A DNA stretch of 51,921 bases from the NCBI GenBank assembly GCA_001604385.1, contig LVBK01000032.1, positions 1-51,921 of the forward strand. Reading direction: 5' to 3'. The translations under genes and the position numbers were made by a program. Origin of the DNA: Spirochaetales bacterium Spiro_09 (lineage in GTDB: Bacteria; Spirochaetota; Spirochaetia; Treponematales; Treponemataceae). Shown here one piece after another: positions 25,478-33,472 of the stretch; positions within the stretch are counted from its first letter, which is position 1; each line of letters opens with the position of its first letter. Under the pieces are notes generated by a model. The model was not told the origin of the DNA and did no database searches. It saw nothing but the letters and a program-made list of their open reading frames with translations.

Positions 25478-27088
25478 ATGAACATGAACATGAACGCATC
25501 CGAGGCAGCCCCTGACATTTTTGCCATCGAGCGGCAGAGTAAAACCCCCATTTTACGCATTTTTCTTATCGTACTGTTGGTGATTTTGCCAATAGTCGCC
25601 CTCACCGATTTTCTGTCCGCTGACTATGAGGTGTTTGTCGGACAGGTGATCATAATCCTTGTCGTAGTGGCCGCTCTCCTGTTGTTGCGCGCCGGGAACT
25701 ATACTGCCGCATCCCGTATTGCGGCGATCATTTTTTATGTCGGCTCTACCTATATCGCGCTGACTCATGGCTTCTCGGTGCCGGGTGCCGTCTTCCGCCT
25801 GGTCGCCTATATGTCGGCCGCGCTTGGTTTTGCCAGCTTTTTTCTGCTGGAAAACAAATGGCCCATCATTATCGCCCTGGTGAACAGCGCCGCGGCCATC
25901 GCCTATTTGATCATCGGCTTCGGCGGTAAAATTACCCTTCCCCTGCTCATTGCCGAGATCGCGACCACCACATTGTTCGGAAATACCATCAGCTTTTTTA
26001 TTATCATCTCCACCCGCATGGGGCGCGGTATTTCCACGCAGCTTGAAAAGGCCGGACGGGAATCCGCGAATCAGGCGTCTATCCTTCGGGCGGCGGCTTC
26101 GCGCAGCGAGGCAAACTTGCGGTCAACAGGGCTTTTGACCGAGCGAGTCCGCGAAATTCACGCCGCTTCCGAGGCCGCGCTGCAATCGGTGTCCCGCATT
26201 GAGCATAGCCTTGCCGACCTCGACAGCGCGGCCGACGCCGCGACGGAGGAAGCCCGCTCAATCGGTCAGCGCGTTGAAGACTTGAACCGGCACATTCAAA
26301 GCGAGGTGTCGGCCCAGGAAGAATCGGCCGCCTCGGTGAACAACATGGTTACCTCGGTCGCGACGGTTGCCGACTCGGCGCGGAGCCGCAGGGAAAGCCT
26401 GTCGGGCTTGCGGGGAACCGCCGAGGAAGGGGAGCGGCGTCTTGCCTCGCTTCTTGAGGCGATTGAACGCATGAGCGGAAGCGTCGGCGCGATACGGGAC
26501 ATGATCAATGTCATAAACCGCATTGCCAGCTCGACAAACCTTCTTGCCATGAACGCCTCGATCGAGGCCGCTCACGCGGGAGACGCGGGAAAGGGTTTTT
26601 CGGTGGTAGCCGACGAAATTCGCAGCCTTGCCGAAGGATCCTCAAAAAACGCCAAGGATATCGGATTGAAACTGAAAGAGGTTCTTTCCACCATTACGGT
26701 CGCCTCCGAGGGCGGCCTGCGCTCACGCGAATCGTTCGAGGGCATCAAGCGGGAAGTTGACCGCGCAATGGATTCGTTTACCGAGATAGCGGCCGCTACC
26801 GAGGAACTTTCATCCGGCGGCAAGCAAATACTTGAAGCAATTTCCGACCTGAACGAAGCGTCCCAGGGTTTGCGTGACAGTGGCTCGGCAATCGCCCTGG
26901 CCCAGGGCAGACTTGTCGAATTGCAGGGCAGAGCGAAAGAGGGCGTCAGTGCGGTATTTTCGGAGGCACGGCTGGTCGGCGAGCAGGCGGTTGGTTTGAA
27001 GGCTTCTGCCCAGGCGGTCGCCGAGGTTGCCGAAAGCAGTACTCGCGAGGCGGCCGAACTGCATAAAAGCATGAGCAGTATCGTCTAG
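25478..27088 (+). CDS. Methyl-accepting chemotaxis-type protein with polytopic membrane input domain
   Basis: In the 536-residue protein, residues 25-185 hold about six hydrophobic segments with almost no periplasmic loop. There is no HAMP domain. A long signalling coiled coil follows, with the conserved tip around STNLLAMNASIEAAHAGDAG and VVADEIRSLAE (about 350-385), which docks CheA/CheW. The input domain resembles multi-helix membrane sensors rather than the usual periplasmic ligand binder. It may therefore sense membrane state, a lipophilic signal or light. The ATG at 25478 is the first of three near-adjacent ATGs. No CheR-binding pentapeptide is seen. A repeat copy follows the stop. Confidence 0.88.
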   Translation: MNMNMNASEAAPDIFAIERQSKTPILRIFLIVLLVILPIVALTDFLSADYEVFVGQVIIILVVVAALLLLRAGNYTAASRIAAIIFYVGSTYIALTHGFSVPGAVFRLVAYMSAALGFASFFLLENKWPIIIALVNSAAAIAYLIIGFGGKITLPLLIAEIATTTLFGNTISFFIIISTRMGRGISTQLEKAGRESANQASILRAAASRSEANLRSTGLLTERVREIHAASEAALQSVSRIEHSLADLDSAADAATEEARSIGQRVEDLNRHIQSEVSAQEESAASVNNMVTSVATVADSARSRRESLSGLRGTAEEGERRLASLLEAIERMSGSVGAIRDMINVINRIASSTNLLAMNASIEAAHAGDAGKGFSVVADEIRSLAEGSSKNAKDIGLKLKEVLSTITVASEGGLRSRESFEGIKREVDRAMDSFTEIAAATEELSSGGKQILEAISDLNEASQGLRDSGSAIALAQGRLVELQGRAKEGVSAVFSEARLVGEQAVGLKASAQAVAEVAESSTREAAELHKSMSSIV

Positions 27089-27108
27089 TTCAACAATATT
27101 GATAGCAG
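27089..27108 (-). repeat. 20-bp repeat, solo copy
   Basis: The sequence TTCAACAATATTGATAGCAG is identical to the right arm of the inverted repeat at 14824-14887. It starts directly after the MCP stop codon and ends 4 bp before the stop of the convergent esterase gene. Confidence 0.8.
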
Positions 27109-27112
27109 TATA

Positions 27113-27949
27113 TCAGGGCCACCGTGCGCGGACAAATTCGCGGACGCTCTCCTGCCAGAAGGTTCTTCCCTTTTCTGTATCGTAACAGAAGTTGTGTCCG
27201 CCTTTGGGGAATATGCGCAGTTCAATGTCATTGCCGGCGTCCCGCATTTTTGTGGTAAAGAGCTCTACCGGCGCGACAGGAAGAAGTTCGTCCCCCGAGC
27301 CATGATAAATCCGGATCGGTGACGACACTTTCCGTATATTGTCGATGGGTGAACAGTCTGTCGCCTCCGCATCGCCCCACAAGCGCTCGATAAAATACGG
27401 GTCCCTCCCAATGTCGATTGCCGGCGCAAGGGCGACAACCGCATCGGGTACCGCACTGATGTTCTCGTCTTCTCCGGGGCTCAGCAGCCAGGGAAACATG
27501 GCCGCCGAGATTACCATATGTCCCCCTGCCGAATGGCCGATGGCCAAAACCCGGTCGGGAGCGACATGAAGTTCGGCGGCATGCAGTCTGACCCATCTGA
27601 TTGCGGAACTTACATCCAGCATGGAGTCGAGGGCTGACGCTTCCCCGGAGAGCGCGAGGCGGTAGCCAACCGCGACGCCGACAAAGCCCAGACTTGCCAT
27701 GAATTGCGCATCCCCGTATCCCCATTCGATGGGGCCTTCGCTCCAGCCTCCGCCATGCACGCTGACAGCCACCGGATAGCGCGACACTGCGGTTGCAGAA
27801 TACCCTTTTGGGTACCATATGTGCAGCTCGATCGATTGCCTTCCGGCGACTTTGTATATTCGCGCGTCTACATCGGGTCGCGCTATTTTTTTGTTTTTCA
27901 GTGACGTCGGGGAAGTGGGTTTCATGTTGTTCAGTATACCGCCAGTCAT
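27113..27949 (-). CDS. Alpha/beta-hydrolase, esterase/lipase type
   Basis: This 278-residue protein shows the BD-FAE/hormone-sensitive-lipase-type layout. The oxyanion motif is HGGGW (65-69), the nucleophile elbow GHSAGG (S140), the acid D220 in GSGDELLP and the histidine H252 in KGGHNF. There is no signal peptide. Such enzymes remove acyl groups, for example acetyl or feruloyl groups from polysaccharide fragments, which would fit the other glycosidases. The substrate is unproven. The ATG at 27949 directly follows the stop of the upstream gene (TAAATG). An ATG at 27925 is the alternative. Confidence 0.82.
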   Translation of the reverse strand: MTGGILNNMKPTSPTSLKNKKIARPDVDARIYKVAGRQSIELHIWYPKGYSATAVSRYPVAVSVHGGGWSEGPIEWGYGDAQFMASLGFVGVAVGYRLALSGEASALDSMLDVSSAIRWVRLHAAELHVAPDRVLAIGHSAGGHMVISAAMFPWLLSPGEDENISAVPDAVVALAPAIDIGRDPYFIERLWGDAEATDCSPIDNIRKVSSPIRIYHGSGDELLPVAPVELFTTKMRDAGNDIELRIFPKGGHNFCYDTEKGRTFWQESVREFVRARWP

Positions 27950-28486
27950 TTAGAAGTACCAGCGCAAACCGGTTCTGATTGTAAAGCCGCTGTAGTAGTC
28001 GCTTTTTCCGGGCAGTTTTTCAGCCCGGTCAAAGAGACTGTTCGTGCCCGCTTCCAGGTAATAGGAAACGGGAGACAGCTGTTCGCTGTCCATAAAGAAT
28101 TCGTAGCCAAAGAGTCCGTAAATGCCCCATTGCAGGCGATCCGCGCTGAGACTTGCCGGAGGTTGTACCGCGAGCGCGCCAAATTCTCCGTAGAGCCGCA
28201 GGGCGCCGGTATTCCATCCGCCGGTTGCGACAAGTCCCAGCCGATGGCTGAAGAAGGTTTCCCAGGCAATGTACGGTGAATCCCGGTAGGCCGACAGGAC
28301 ATCTACCTGGGATTCAAGTTTGAACGTCAGAAAATCCCGGGCAAAGCTTGCGCTGCTTATTTCCAACGAGATGCCCAGGTTACCGGCAGAATCCGCAAGG
28401 CCGAAGCCGATTGCCGGCGGGGTCTCCTTTGCCGACGCTGCGAGCATTGCGCAGAGAACGACTGCGCACAGGATTATCCTTTTCAT
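27950..28486 (-). CDS. Small secreted outer-membrane-type protein
   Basis: The 178-residue protein has a clear signal peptide (1-19, cleavage near ASA-KE). Alternating hydrophobic strands follow and it ends WYF, the terminal aromatic typical of outer-membrane beta-barrels. Its size fits an eight-stranded barrel. I do not recognise the family. AGGAGG lies at ideal distance from the ATG at 28486, so the GTG at 28492 is not used. It lies 22 bp downstream of the winged-helix regulator on the same strand. Confidence 0.7.
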   Translation of the reverse strand: MKRIILCAVVLCAMLAASAKETPPAIGFGLADSAGNLGISLEISSASFARDFLTFKLESQVDVLSAYRDSPYIAWETFFSHRLGLVATGGWNTGALRLYGEFGALAVQPPASLSADRLQWGIYGLFGYEFFMDSEQLSPVSYYLEAGTNSLFDRAEKLPGKSDYYSGFTIRTGLRWYF

Positions 28487-28508
28487 ATACACCTCCTATA
28501 AAAAGACG

Positions 28509-28829
28509 TCAAGGTTCCAGGGAGGAAATTAATCCTTCCAGTTTTGAAAGGTATGAAAGGAGGGCCTGTTGTCCCGTCTCGGTCAGCCGTTGGTAGGTGA
28601 CCGGTTTTTTCCCTTCAAAGCGTTTGTGTACTTCGATCAAGCCTTCCTCTTCCAGTTTGGCAAGGTGTCTGCTCAAATTACCGTCTGTCGCTCCTATGGT
28701 GTCGCGTATCCAGGTGAACTCGCATTCCCCGCTGCCGGCCAGCAAGCTGACCACGGCAAGACGGATTGGCGCGTTGAGCAGGGAGTCAAACTGCCGGTAA
28801 TTGAATTTCCCTTCCGTTTCGTCCGGCAT
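28509..28829 (-). CDS. Winged-helix transcriptional regulator (HTH_34/ArsR-like)
   Basis: The 106-residue protein is one winged-helix domain. FNYRQFDSLLNAPIRLAVVS opens it, the recognition helix lies near GATDGNLSRHLAKLEEEGLI, and the wing at VHKRFEGKKPVTYQRLTETG. This matches the small repressors annotated as winged-helix DNA-binding domain proteins. It overlaps the upstream membrane protein gene (TAATG), with AAGGAG before the start. Two overlapping palindromes in the operon promoter are its probable operator. Confidence 0.88.
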   Translation of the reverse strand: MPDETEGKFNYRQFDSLLNAPIRLAVVSLLAGSGECEFTWIRDTIGATDGNLSRHLAKLEEEGLIEVHKRFEGKKPVTYQRLTETGQQALLSYLSKLEGLISSLEP

Positions 28830-29440
28830 TATGCGCTCCTTTTCTTGTGGCTCCTGTACATGATGCAGCCCGGTATAAACGAGCAGAGGAAGGTGCATGC
28901 GGCAAGAATCGTCGACGCAGGAAACCAGTCCATCCCTGCTATGATGATTGCGCATACCCACCACACCGCGGACACAACGCGCAACCAGGGCCGCTGGATG
29001 ATCGCGCCGTGTATCCAGTAGGCCATTCCGAGCAGGAGAGCGATGTAGGCAAGAAACAACGGCTGCATTTCCGCCGCATTCCGGAATTGAACCAGAAAGA
29101 GGCCAAGAGCTGTCGCCAAAAATCCGGTCCACATGAGCGCGCTTGTTTTGAGTGCATAATTGTTGTTGCCGCTTCGCTTACCGTTCCGGCTTCCGATAAT
29201 CCACGATACGACCGCTCCGCATCCGCTGACAACGGGCCAAAACGCGATCATTACCGGATGATTGAATCCCAGTGTTCCGGCAAGTGCGTAAAATGCTCCG
29301 TTGGCCAGGGGAATCAGAAGTCCCCAGAACATGAGAAGTACACCGTTTTCGAGCATGCGCTGTTGGCCTTCCTCGAAAAAGCGTTTGATTGTGTGTAGTT
29401 GTTCGAGCGCGGTTTCGCGTTCATTCTGTGTCGTATCCAT
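28829..29440 (-). CDS. Six-helix membrane protein paired with a winged-helix regulator
   Basis: The 203-residue protein has a soluble helical N-terminus of about 35 residues and then six hydrophobic segments. I do not recognise a named family. A membrane protein next to a small winged-helix repressor is a recurring arrangement in firmicutes and spirochaetes, and its function is not known. AAGGAG precedes the ATG at 29440. Upstream in-frame codons overlap the operator and promoter, so the longer start is rejected. Confidence 0.8.
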   Translation of the reverse strand: MDTTQNERETALEQLHTIKRFFEEGQQRMLENGVLLMFWGLLIPLANGAFYALAGTLGFNHPVMIAFWPVVSGCGAVVSWIIGSRNGKRSGNNNYALKTSALMWTGFLATALGLFLVQFRNAAEMQPLFLAYIALLLGMAYWIHGAIIQRPWLRVVSAVWWVCAIIIAGMDWFPASTILAACTFLCSFIPGCIMYRSHKKRSA

Positions 29441-29452
29441 AATAACTCCTTT

Positions 29453-29475
29453 GTAAAGCGCTTTACATTGTAAAG
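29453..29475. promoter_or_regulatory. Double palindromic operator
   Basis: GTAAAGCGCTTTAC (29453-29466, perfect 14-bp palindrome) overlaps CTTTACATTGTAAAG (29461-29475, perfect dyad with central T). The pair covers the predicted transcription start and touches the -10 box. This is the expected position for a repressor, most likely the winged-helix protein at 28509. Confidence 0.85.
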
Positions 29476-29501
29476 TATATCCCATTCAACCGAGATGTCA
29501 A
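29474..29501 (-). promoter_or_regulatory. Promoter of the membrane protein/winged-helix operon
   Basis: On the - strand TTGACA (29501-29496), a 16-bp spacer and TATACT (29479-29474). The -35 box is a perfect consensus match, and the operator abuts the -10 box. Confidence 0.85.
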
Positions 29502-29546
29502 GGATATGTGCTACAAATATTGTTGATGTTCAAGGAATGATGCCAG

Positions 29547-29576
29547 AAAAAAGCGGTCCGGATAACATCCGGGCCG
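29547..29576 (-). terminator. Rho-independent terminator of the protease gene
   Basis: Read on the - strand, CGGCCCGGAT and ATCCGGACCG pair around GTT and are followed by CTTTTTT (complement of 29553-29547). It ends the transcript from the gene at 29608-31647. Confidence 0.88.
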
Positions 29577-29607
29577 TCTTCTCTGGCGTTATTGGTCATG
29601 TTTCTGT

Positions 29608-31647
29608 TTACTTGATGATGAGGTTTTCCTCGATGGTATTCAACATCGTTTTCATGTAGTCATCGCCCTTGTTGCCGGACTTGCCGGCATAGACAAAGAA
29701 AATGCTTCCGTTTTTCGGAACCGTGGTCGATCCGGAGATAAACGCGCGGTGAACCGCGCCGTTCTTGGAGTTTCCTTCCTCGACGTAGGGAACGCCCGCA
29801 TAGGGGTGCTTGCGATCGACGACATAGTTTTTCCATTCATCATGGAAAGTCTTTGGAAGATTCTTGTCGGGCTCACTCATGCGCAGAACGAAGGCAAAGT
29901 TGTTTGCGTCCGCGCTTTCGGAGATAATGGCCCGGCGAATATCCCACACCGGAGAGTTTCCTTTCATGAACACATTCAGGTTGACCGTCATGAGGGTTTT
30001 ATCCCCGATAGCCAGGGTAGGATCCGGAACGGTCATGGTAAAGTCCGCGGTATCCAGGCGTACACTCTTGCCGGCCGTATAGGCAAAGGAGGCCGATTTC
30101 AGGGGGCCGAACAGGAAGTCCTTGCGTGAAAAGAAGGTTTTCCATTCTTCAAGCGTTCCCATATAGGATATGTTTATAAAATCCGTTATCCGCTTCATGT
30201 CCCACATCCAGTCGGTCCGGTCGGAGCTGGAAGTTGCCTTGTAGAGCATGGATACGCCCTGCGGGGTCGGGGTTGAAAAGATGATGATCATCTGATCGGC
30301 GTATTCCATGAGCCAGTGATTGACGTTCCACCTTCGTCCCCATCGGTCGGTGTGGGTTCCCGTGAACACCGGTTCTCCCATAGAGGTGATGCGGGCTCCG
30401 ATATCTCCCTGTGTGAGCTTGCGGTCAAATTTGATGCCCTTGAGGATATGATCCATCATGATTTTCGGCTTGTCGGTAAAGTCTGCGGCGGGAATCGATT
30501 CGGGGTGTTCAATGTCCAGAAGGAAGATTCCTGCGTTTTCATAGGGTTCCGCCCAGTATATTTTTCCGTTTTCGCCAATGTCCGAGGTGCTTGTCTTCAC
30601 GTTGGTCAGGAACCAGGCGTTGTCGTTGCTTCCCTGAAGAAACATTTGCGGAAAGGCCGAGAGATTGAAGGTATAGAGCGCCTTGAGCGAATTCTGTCCT
30701 TCGGGGAACATGTCCGCTTTATTCTCATCCAGAAGGGCGGTCATGCCCTCCACCGCGATCTTTTCCTGCTCGGTTGTGGCCCATTTGACCAGGTCCCGGT
30801 AGGGAAGGGGAAGCGCCGTTTCTTTCGTCCAGGTTCTGGTCAGTTTTTTTGTGAACACGGCAAAGCCGAAATTGAGCCGCCGGTGAAGAATAGCCTTGTC
30901 CGGCAGTATATCCTTGATATTGAGCGCATAGCAAAAGTCATCTTTTTTCTGGAGTACGATACCGATAACCTGCAGCGAGCTGTTCAGCAAGGGGCCGCCC
31001 GAATTGCCGGGATTTGTCGCGATGGAGCTTTTCAGATATTCCCATTCTCCGTTTTCCGGTTCGCTCAGGGTATCCAGAAGCCGCCCCTCGCGTATGACAA
31101 TGCCCTCGCCGTACGCGTTGCCTGCGGTATAGATGGTGTCATTGAACGTGAGTTTCTCTGCAATGTCGAACCAGGTTTTGAATTTCATGTCCTTTACGGT
31201 GAAGACCACGTAATCGCGGTTCGTGGAAAAGGCCGTCACCGAGTCGATTTCCCGGACAATTTCTTCGGTTTTTCCCTGTTCGTTTCTGACCTTTTGCCGG
31301 ATATACCGCTCGGTGAACACGAGCGAGTCCTGGTCAAAGCCCAGCACATGGGCTGCGGTTACCAGCTCCGTGCTGCTGATGGCAAAGGCGGTCCCGAGCC
31401 CGATATACGGGTCGTTCCGCAGGCGGTAATCGACCAGATCCCAATTGAGTTTCGCGTCGTACGTCATGGAGTCCCGTACCGGCTTTTTTGACACGACTTC
31501 GAAACAGTTTGCGTTAATGGCTTCAATTCCGGCCGCTGAAAGAACGGCCGGCGCCGACTGCGCCGCAGCGCCCTGCGAGGCACAGGAGACAAGACCCGTC
31601 AGGATGCAGAGCGCGACGCAGGAGGCGAGGAGTGTTTTCTTCTTCAT
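29608..31647 (-). CDS. Trypsin-like serine protease lipoprotein
   Basis: The 679-residue protein has a lipoprotein signal (lipobox LVSC, Cys22) and then a chymotrypsin/HtrA-type protease domain (about 45-250). The triad is complete: H100 in TAAHVLG, D145 in STNRDYVVF and S216 in NPGNSGGPL. Unlike HtrA it has no PDZ domain. About 400 residues of unrecognised sequence follow, probably a substrate-binding or structural part. It is anchored to a membrane facing the periplasm or the cell surface. It is a single gene with its own terminator. Confidence 0.82.
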   Translation of the reverse strand: MKKKTLLASCVALCILTGLVSCASQGAAAQSAPAVLSAAGIEAINANCFEVVSKKPVRDSMTYDAKLNWDLVDYRLRNDPYIGLGTAFAISSTELVTAAHVLGFDQDSLVFTERYIRQKVRNEQGKTEEIVREIDSVTAFSTNRDYVVFTVKDMKFKTWFDIAEKLTFNDTIYTAGNAYGEGIVIREGRLLDTLSEPENGEWEYLKSSIATNPGNSGGPLLNSSLQVIGIVLQKKDDFCYALNIKDILPDKAILHRRLNFGFAVFTKKLTRTWTKETALPLPYRDLVKWATTEQEKIAVEGMTALLDENKADMFPEGQNSLKALYTFNLSAFPQMFLQGSNDNAWFLTNVKTSTSDIGENGKIYWAEPYENAGIFLLDIEHPESIPAADFTDKPKIMMDHILKGIKFDRKLTQGDIGARITSMGEPVFTGTHTDRWGRRWNVNHWLMEYADQMIIIFSTPTPQGVSMLYKATSSSDRTDWMWDMKRITDFINISYMGTLEEWKTFFSRKDFLFGPLKSASFAYTAGKSVRLDTADFTMTVPDPTLAIGDKTLMTVNLNVFMKGNSPVWDIRRAIISESADANNFAFVLRMSEPDKNLPKTFHDEWKNYVVDRKHPYAGVPYVEEGNSKNGAVHRAFISGSTTVPKNGSIFFVYAGKSGNKGDDYMKTMLNTIEENLIIK

Positions 31648-31719
31648 GATTTCACCTTGGAGAGTATTTTTTTACGTTCTTCAGTCCATTATATAGCCGA
31701 ATTTGGCAGGATGCAAATG

Positions 31720-31843
31720 CGCGGGAACGGAATGCGCGGGCGCCCCTGCATGCGCCGGGCCGAATCCCCGTTGAGGGATTCGGCCCATATGAGGGGGCTC
31801 CGAAGAGGATAGTTCGCGTACCCTGAGGCCCTCTGCCTCAATC
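31720..31843 (-). repeat. GATTGAGGCAGA dispersed repeat, copy 3
   Basis: On the - strand this copy starts GATTGAGGCAGAGGGC (31843-31828), identical over 16 bases to copy 1. It then shows the shared CGAACTA and CGGAGCCCCC blocks. The left end is approximate. Confidence 0.65.
31757..31786. other. Strong hairpin inside repeat copy 3
   Basis: GGGCCGAATCCC and GGGATTCGGCCC form a 12-bp stem. There is no T tract. It lies downstream of the ABC-2 permease gene and could still stall or stabilise that transcript's end. Confidence 0.6.
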
Positions 31844-31856
31844 CTGCTTTGTATCC

Positions 31857-32666
31857 TCAGTTTCCGGTGCTTTCGTATCGGGACAGGCCAAAGTAAAAAA
31901 AGCGCCGAGCCAGAAAGGCGAGCCAGAGGGCGACCAGGGGCGAGAGCCAGGCAAGGGGTCCCCAGCTTTCCTTGCCGAAGAGATAGACGGCCGGGATGTA
32001 GCTGATGAAGGCGTAGGGCAGGACGAAGATCATGATGCCCTCGATGGCGCGCCCGAACATGGATGACGGATACTTCGCGAAGTCGGCAAGCTGGAATACC
32101 ATGAGCGGAATGGCGTTGGACATGGCCTTGATCCAGAACGAGCTGCAGTTTGCCGCGAAGGAGATGGCGGTGCGGATGGCGCAGGCCGAGACGATGAAGA
32201 CCGGTACAAAGAGGATTTTTGCGAGGGTCCAGTCTATAACCGTGTTCGACAGCGCAAGGACGAAGAGGACGACGCCCATGACCATGTTGCCGATGCCGTG
32301 TATGCCCATGGTGAAGGTCAGTATCTGGAGAATGGGCGAGACCGGCCGGAGGAGGATGCGGTCCATGTCGCCCATGTTCATCAGGAAGGCCATTTGCCAG
32401 GCGCCCTCGAAGGCGAAGGAAACCAGGCCCTCCGAAAAGAAGATGAGCGAGAGCATGAAGACAATTTCCCACTTGCTCCAGCCCTGGATTGACGGAATGC
32501 GGGTGAAGAGGACGGAGAGAAAGAGAAACCCGAGGGCCTGGAGGGCGGCACCGGAGAAAAAGAGGATGATCGAGTCGGCCTTGTACTCGAGTTTGATTTT
32601 GGTGTTTTGCGCCAGAAAGCGGAAGAAGAGAAAAACGGCGCGTTTCGTGTCGGTAATGAATTGCAT
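31857..32666 (-). CDS. ABC-2 type transporter permease
   Basis: The 269-residue protein has six hydrophobic segments and the ABC-2 permease layout: a long amphipathic N-terminus, then LVSFAFEGAWQMAFLMNMGDMDRILLRPVSP as the coupling region. It is the second permease of an exporter, with the paralogous permease 2 bp upstream and the ATPase before that. The substrate is unknown. GGAGG precedes the ATG at 32666. Confidence 0.85.
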   Translation of the reverse strand: MQFITDTKRAVFLFFRFLAQNTKIKLEYKADSIILFFSGAALQALGFLFLSVLFTRIPSIQGWSKWEIVFMLSLIFFSEGLVSFAFEGAWQMAFLMNMGDMDRILLRPVSPILQILTFTMGIHGIGNMVMGVVLFVLALSNTVIDWTLAKILFVPVFIVSACAIRTAISFAANCSSFWIKAMSNAIPLMVFQLADFAKYPSSMFGRAIEGIMIFVLPYAFISYIPAVYLFGKESWGPLAWLSPLVALWLAFLARRFFYFGLSRYESTGN

Positions 32667-32668
32667 GT

Positions 32669-33472
32669 TCAGCCTCCCTGTACGGTAACTTTCCGCATGG
32701 CGCGCGACCAGACGAGGCGGCCGGCAAACCAGAGAACGACGATCCAGGCCGCGGCGACGGCGAAGTCCCGGGCAAGCTCCGCTCCGGTAAGCCGGCCGGT
32801 AAAGACGGCTGCCGGAACCCAGACGATGGCCTTGAAGGGAAGCCAGTCGGTCAGCGTTCTGAGCCAGGGCGGAAAGAAGATGATGGGAATGAGGGCGCCC
32901 GAGAAAAAGTCCGTCAGGCCGCGCCTGAGCCAGCTGATGCCCATGAGGCTGGTGGTCCAGAAACTGGTGAGGCCGAAGACGTATACCATGAGGAATTTGG
33001 TCACGACCGAAAGGATGACCGCGCAGGCAAAGAGGAGCCAGCCGGAGGCGGACGTGGGCGTGACGCTCGCGCCGGTGACCAGGGCAAAGCCCGCGCAGGC
33101 TAGGCCGACCAGGAGCCCCTCGCTGAGGGAGTAGCCGAGCGAGATGGAGAGACTTGCCTTCTGGTAGTCGGTCGGCCGCACCAGTTCCACCGCGATGTTG
33201 CCCGTGCGTATCTGGCGCGAGATGCGGAACTCGCTCGACATGGACACGAGGGAGCTGAGGAAGAGCGAGACGATGAGATAGCTTTTCATTTCCTGCCACT
33301 GATAGCCGTCGAGAGAGGGATTGCCCGCGTAGACGGCAGACCAGACAAAGAAGATGACCGTGTAGGTGATAACCATGGAGAAGGTGTTGACGATGTAGGT
33401 GACGCGGTAGGCAAGGGTTTCCTGCATGGCAAGGGCGGTATGTCGCCAGTATTTTTTCAGTGCCGTTCTCAC
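32669..33472 (-). CDS. ABC-2 type transporter permease
   Basis: A 267-residue membrane protein with six hydrophobic segments. RISRQIRTGNIAVELVRPTDYQ is the cytosolic coupling helix typical of this two-permease exporter class. It overlaps the ATPase gene by 4 bp and lies 2 bp from the next permease. The three genes are certainly co-transcribed. Confidence 0.85.
   Translation of the reverse strand: MRTALKKYWRHTALAMQETLAYRVTYIVNTFSMVITYTVIFFVWSAVYAGNPSLDGYQWQEMKSYLIVSLFLSSLVSMSSEFRISRQIRTGNIAVELVRPTDYQKASLSISLGYSLSEGLLVGLACAGFALVTGASVTPTSASGWLLFACAVILSVVTKFLMVYVFGLTSFWTTSLMGISWLRRGLTDFFSGALIPIIFFPPWLRTLTDWLPFKAIVWVPAAVFTGRLTGAELARDFAVAAAWIVVLWFAGRLVWSRAMRKVTVQGG

Noticed and set aside
29512-29534. 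Possible fifth copy of the 20-bp repeat
   Set aside because: Only about ten central bases (ATATTGTTGA) match, which is too little to call.
30316-31491. 391-codon frame opposite the serine protease gene
   Set aside because: The - strand encodes a complete lipoprotein protease with an intact triad. The + frame is a high-GC shadow.
31681-32775. 364-codon - strand frame overlapping the ABC-2 permease
   Set aside because: His/Arg/Pro-rich composition and the wrong frame relative to the permease with its membrane segments and GGAGG site.
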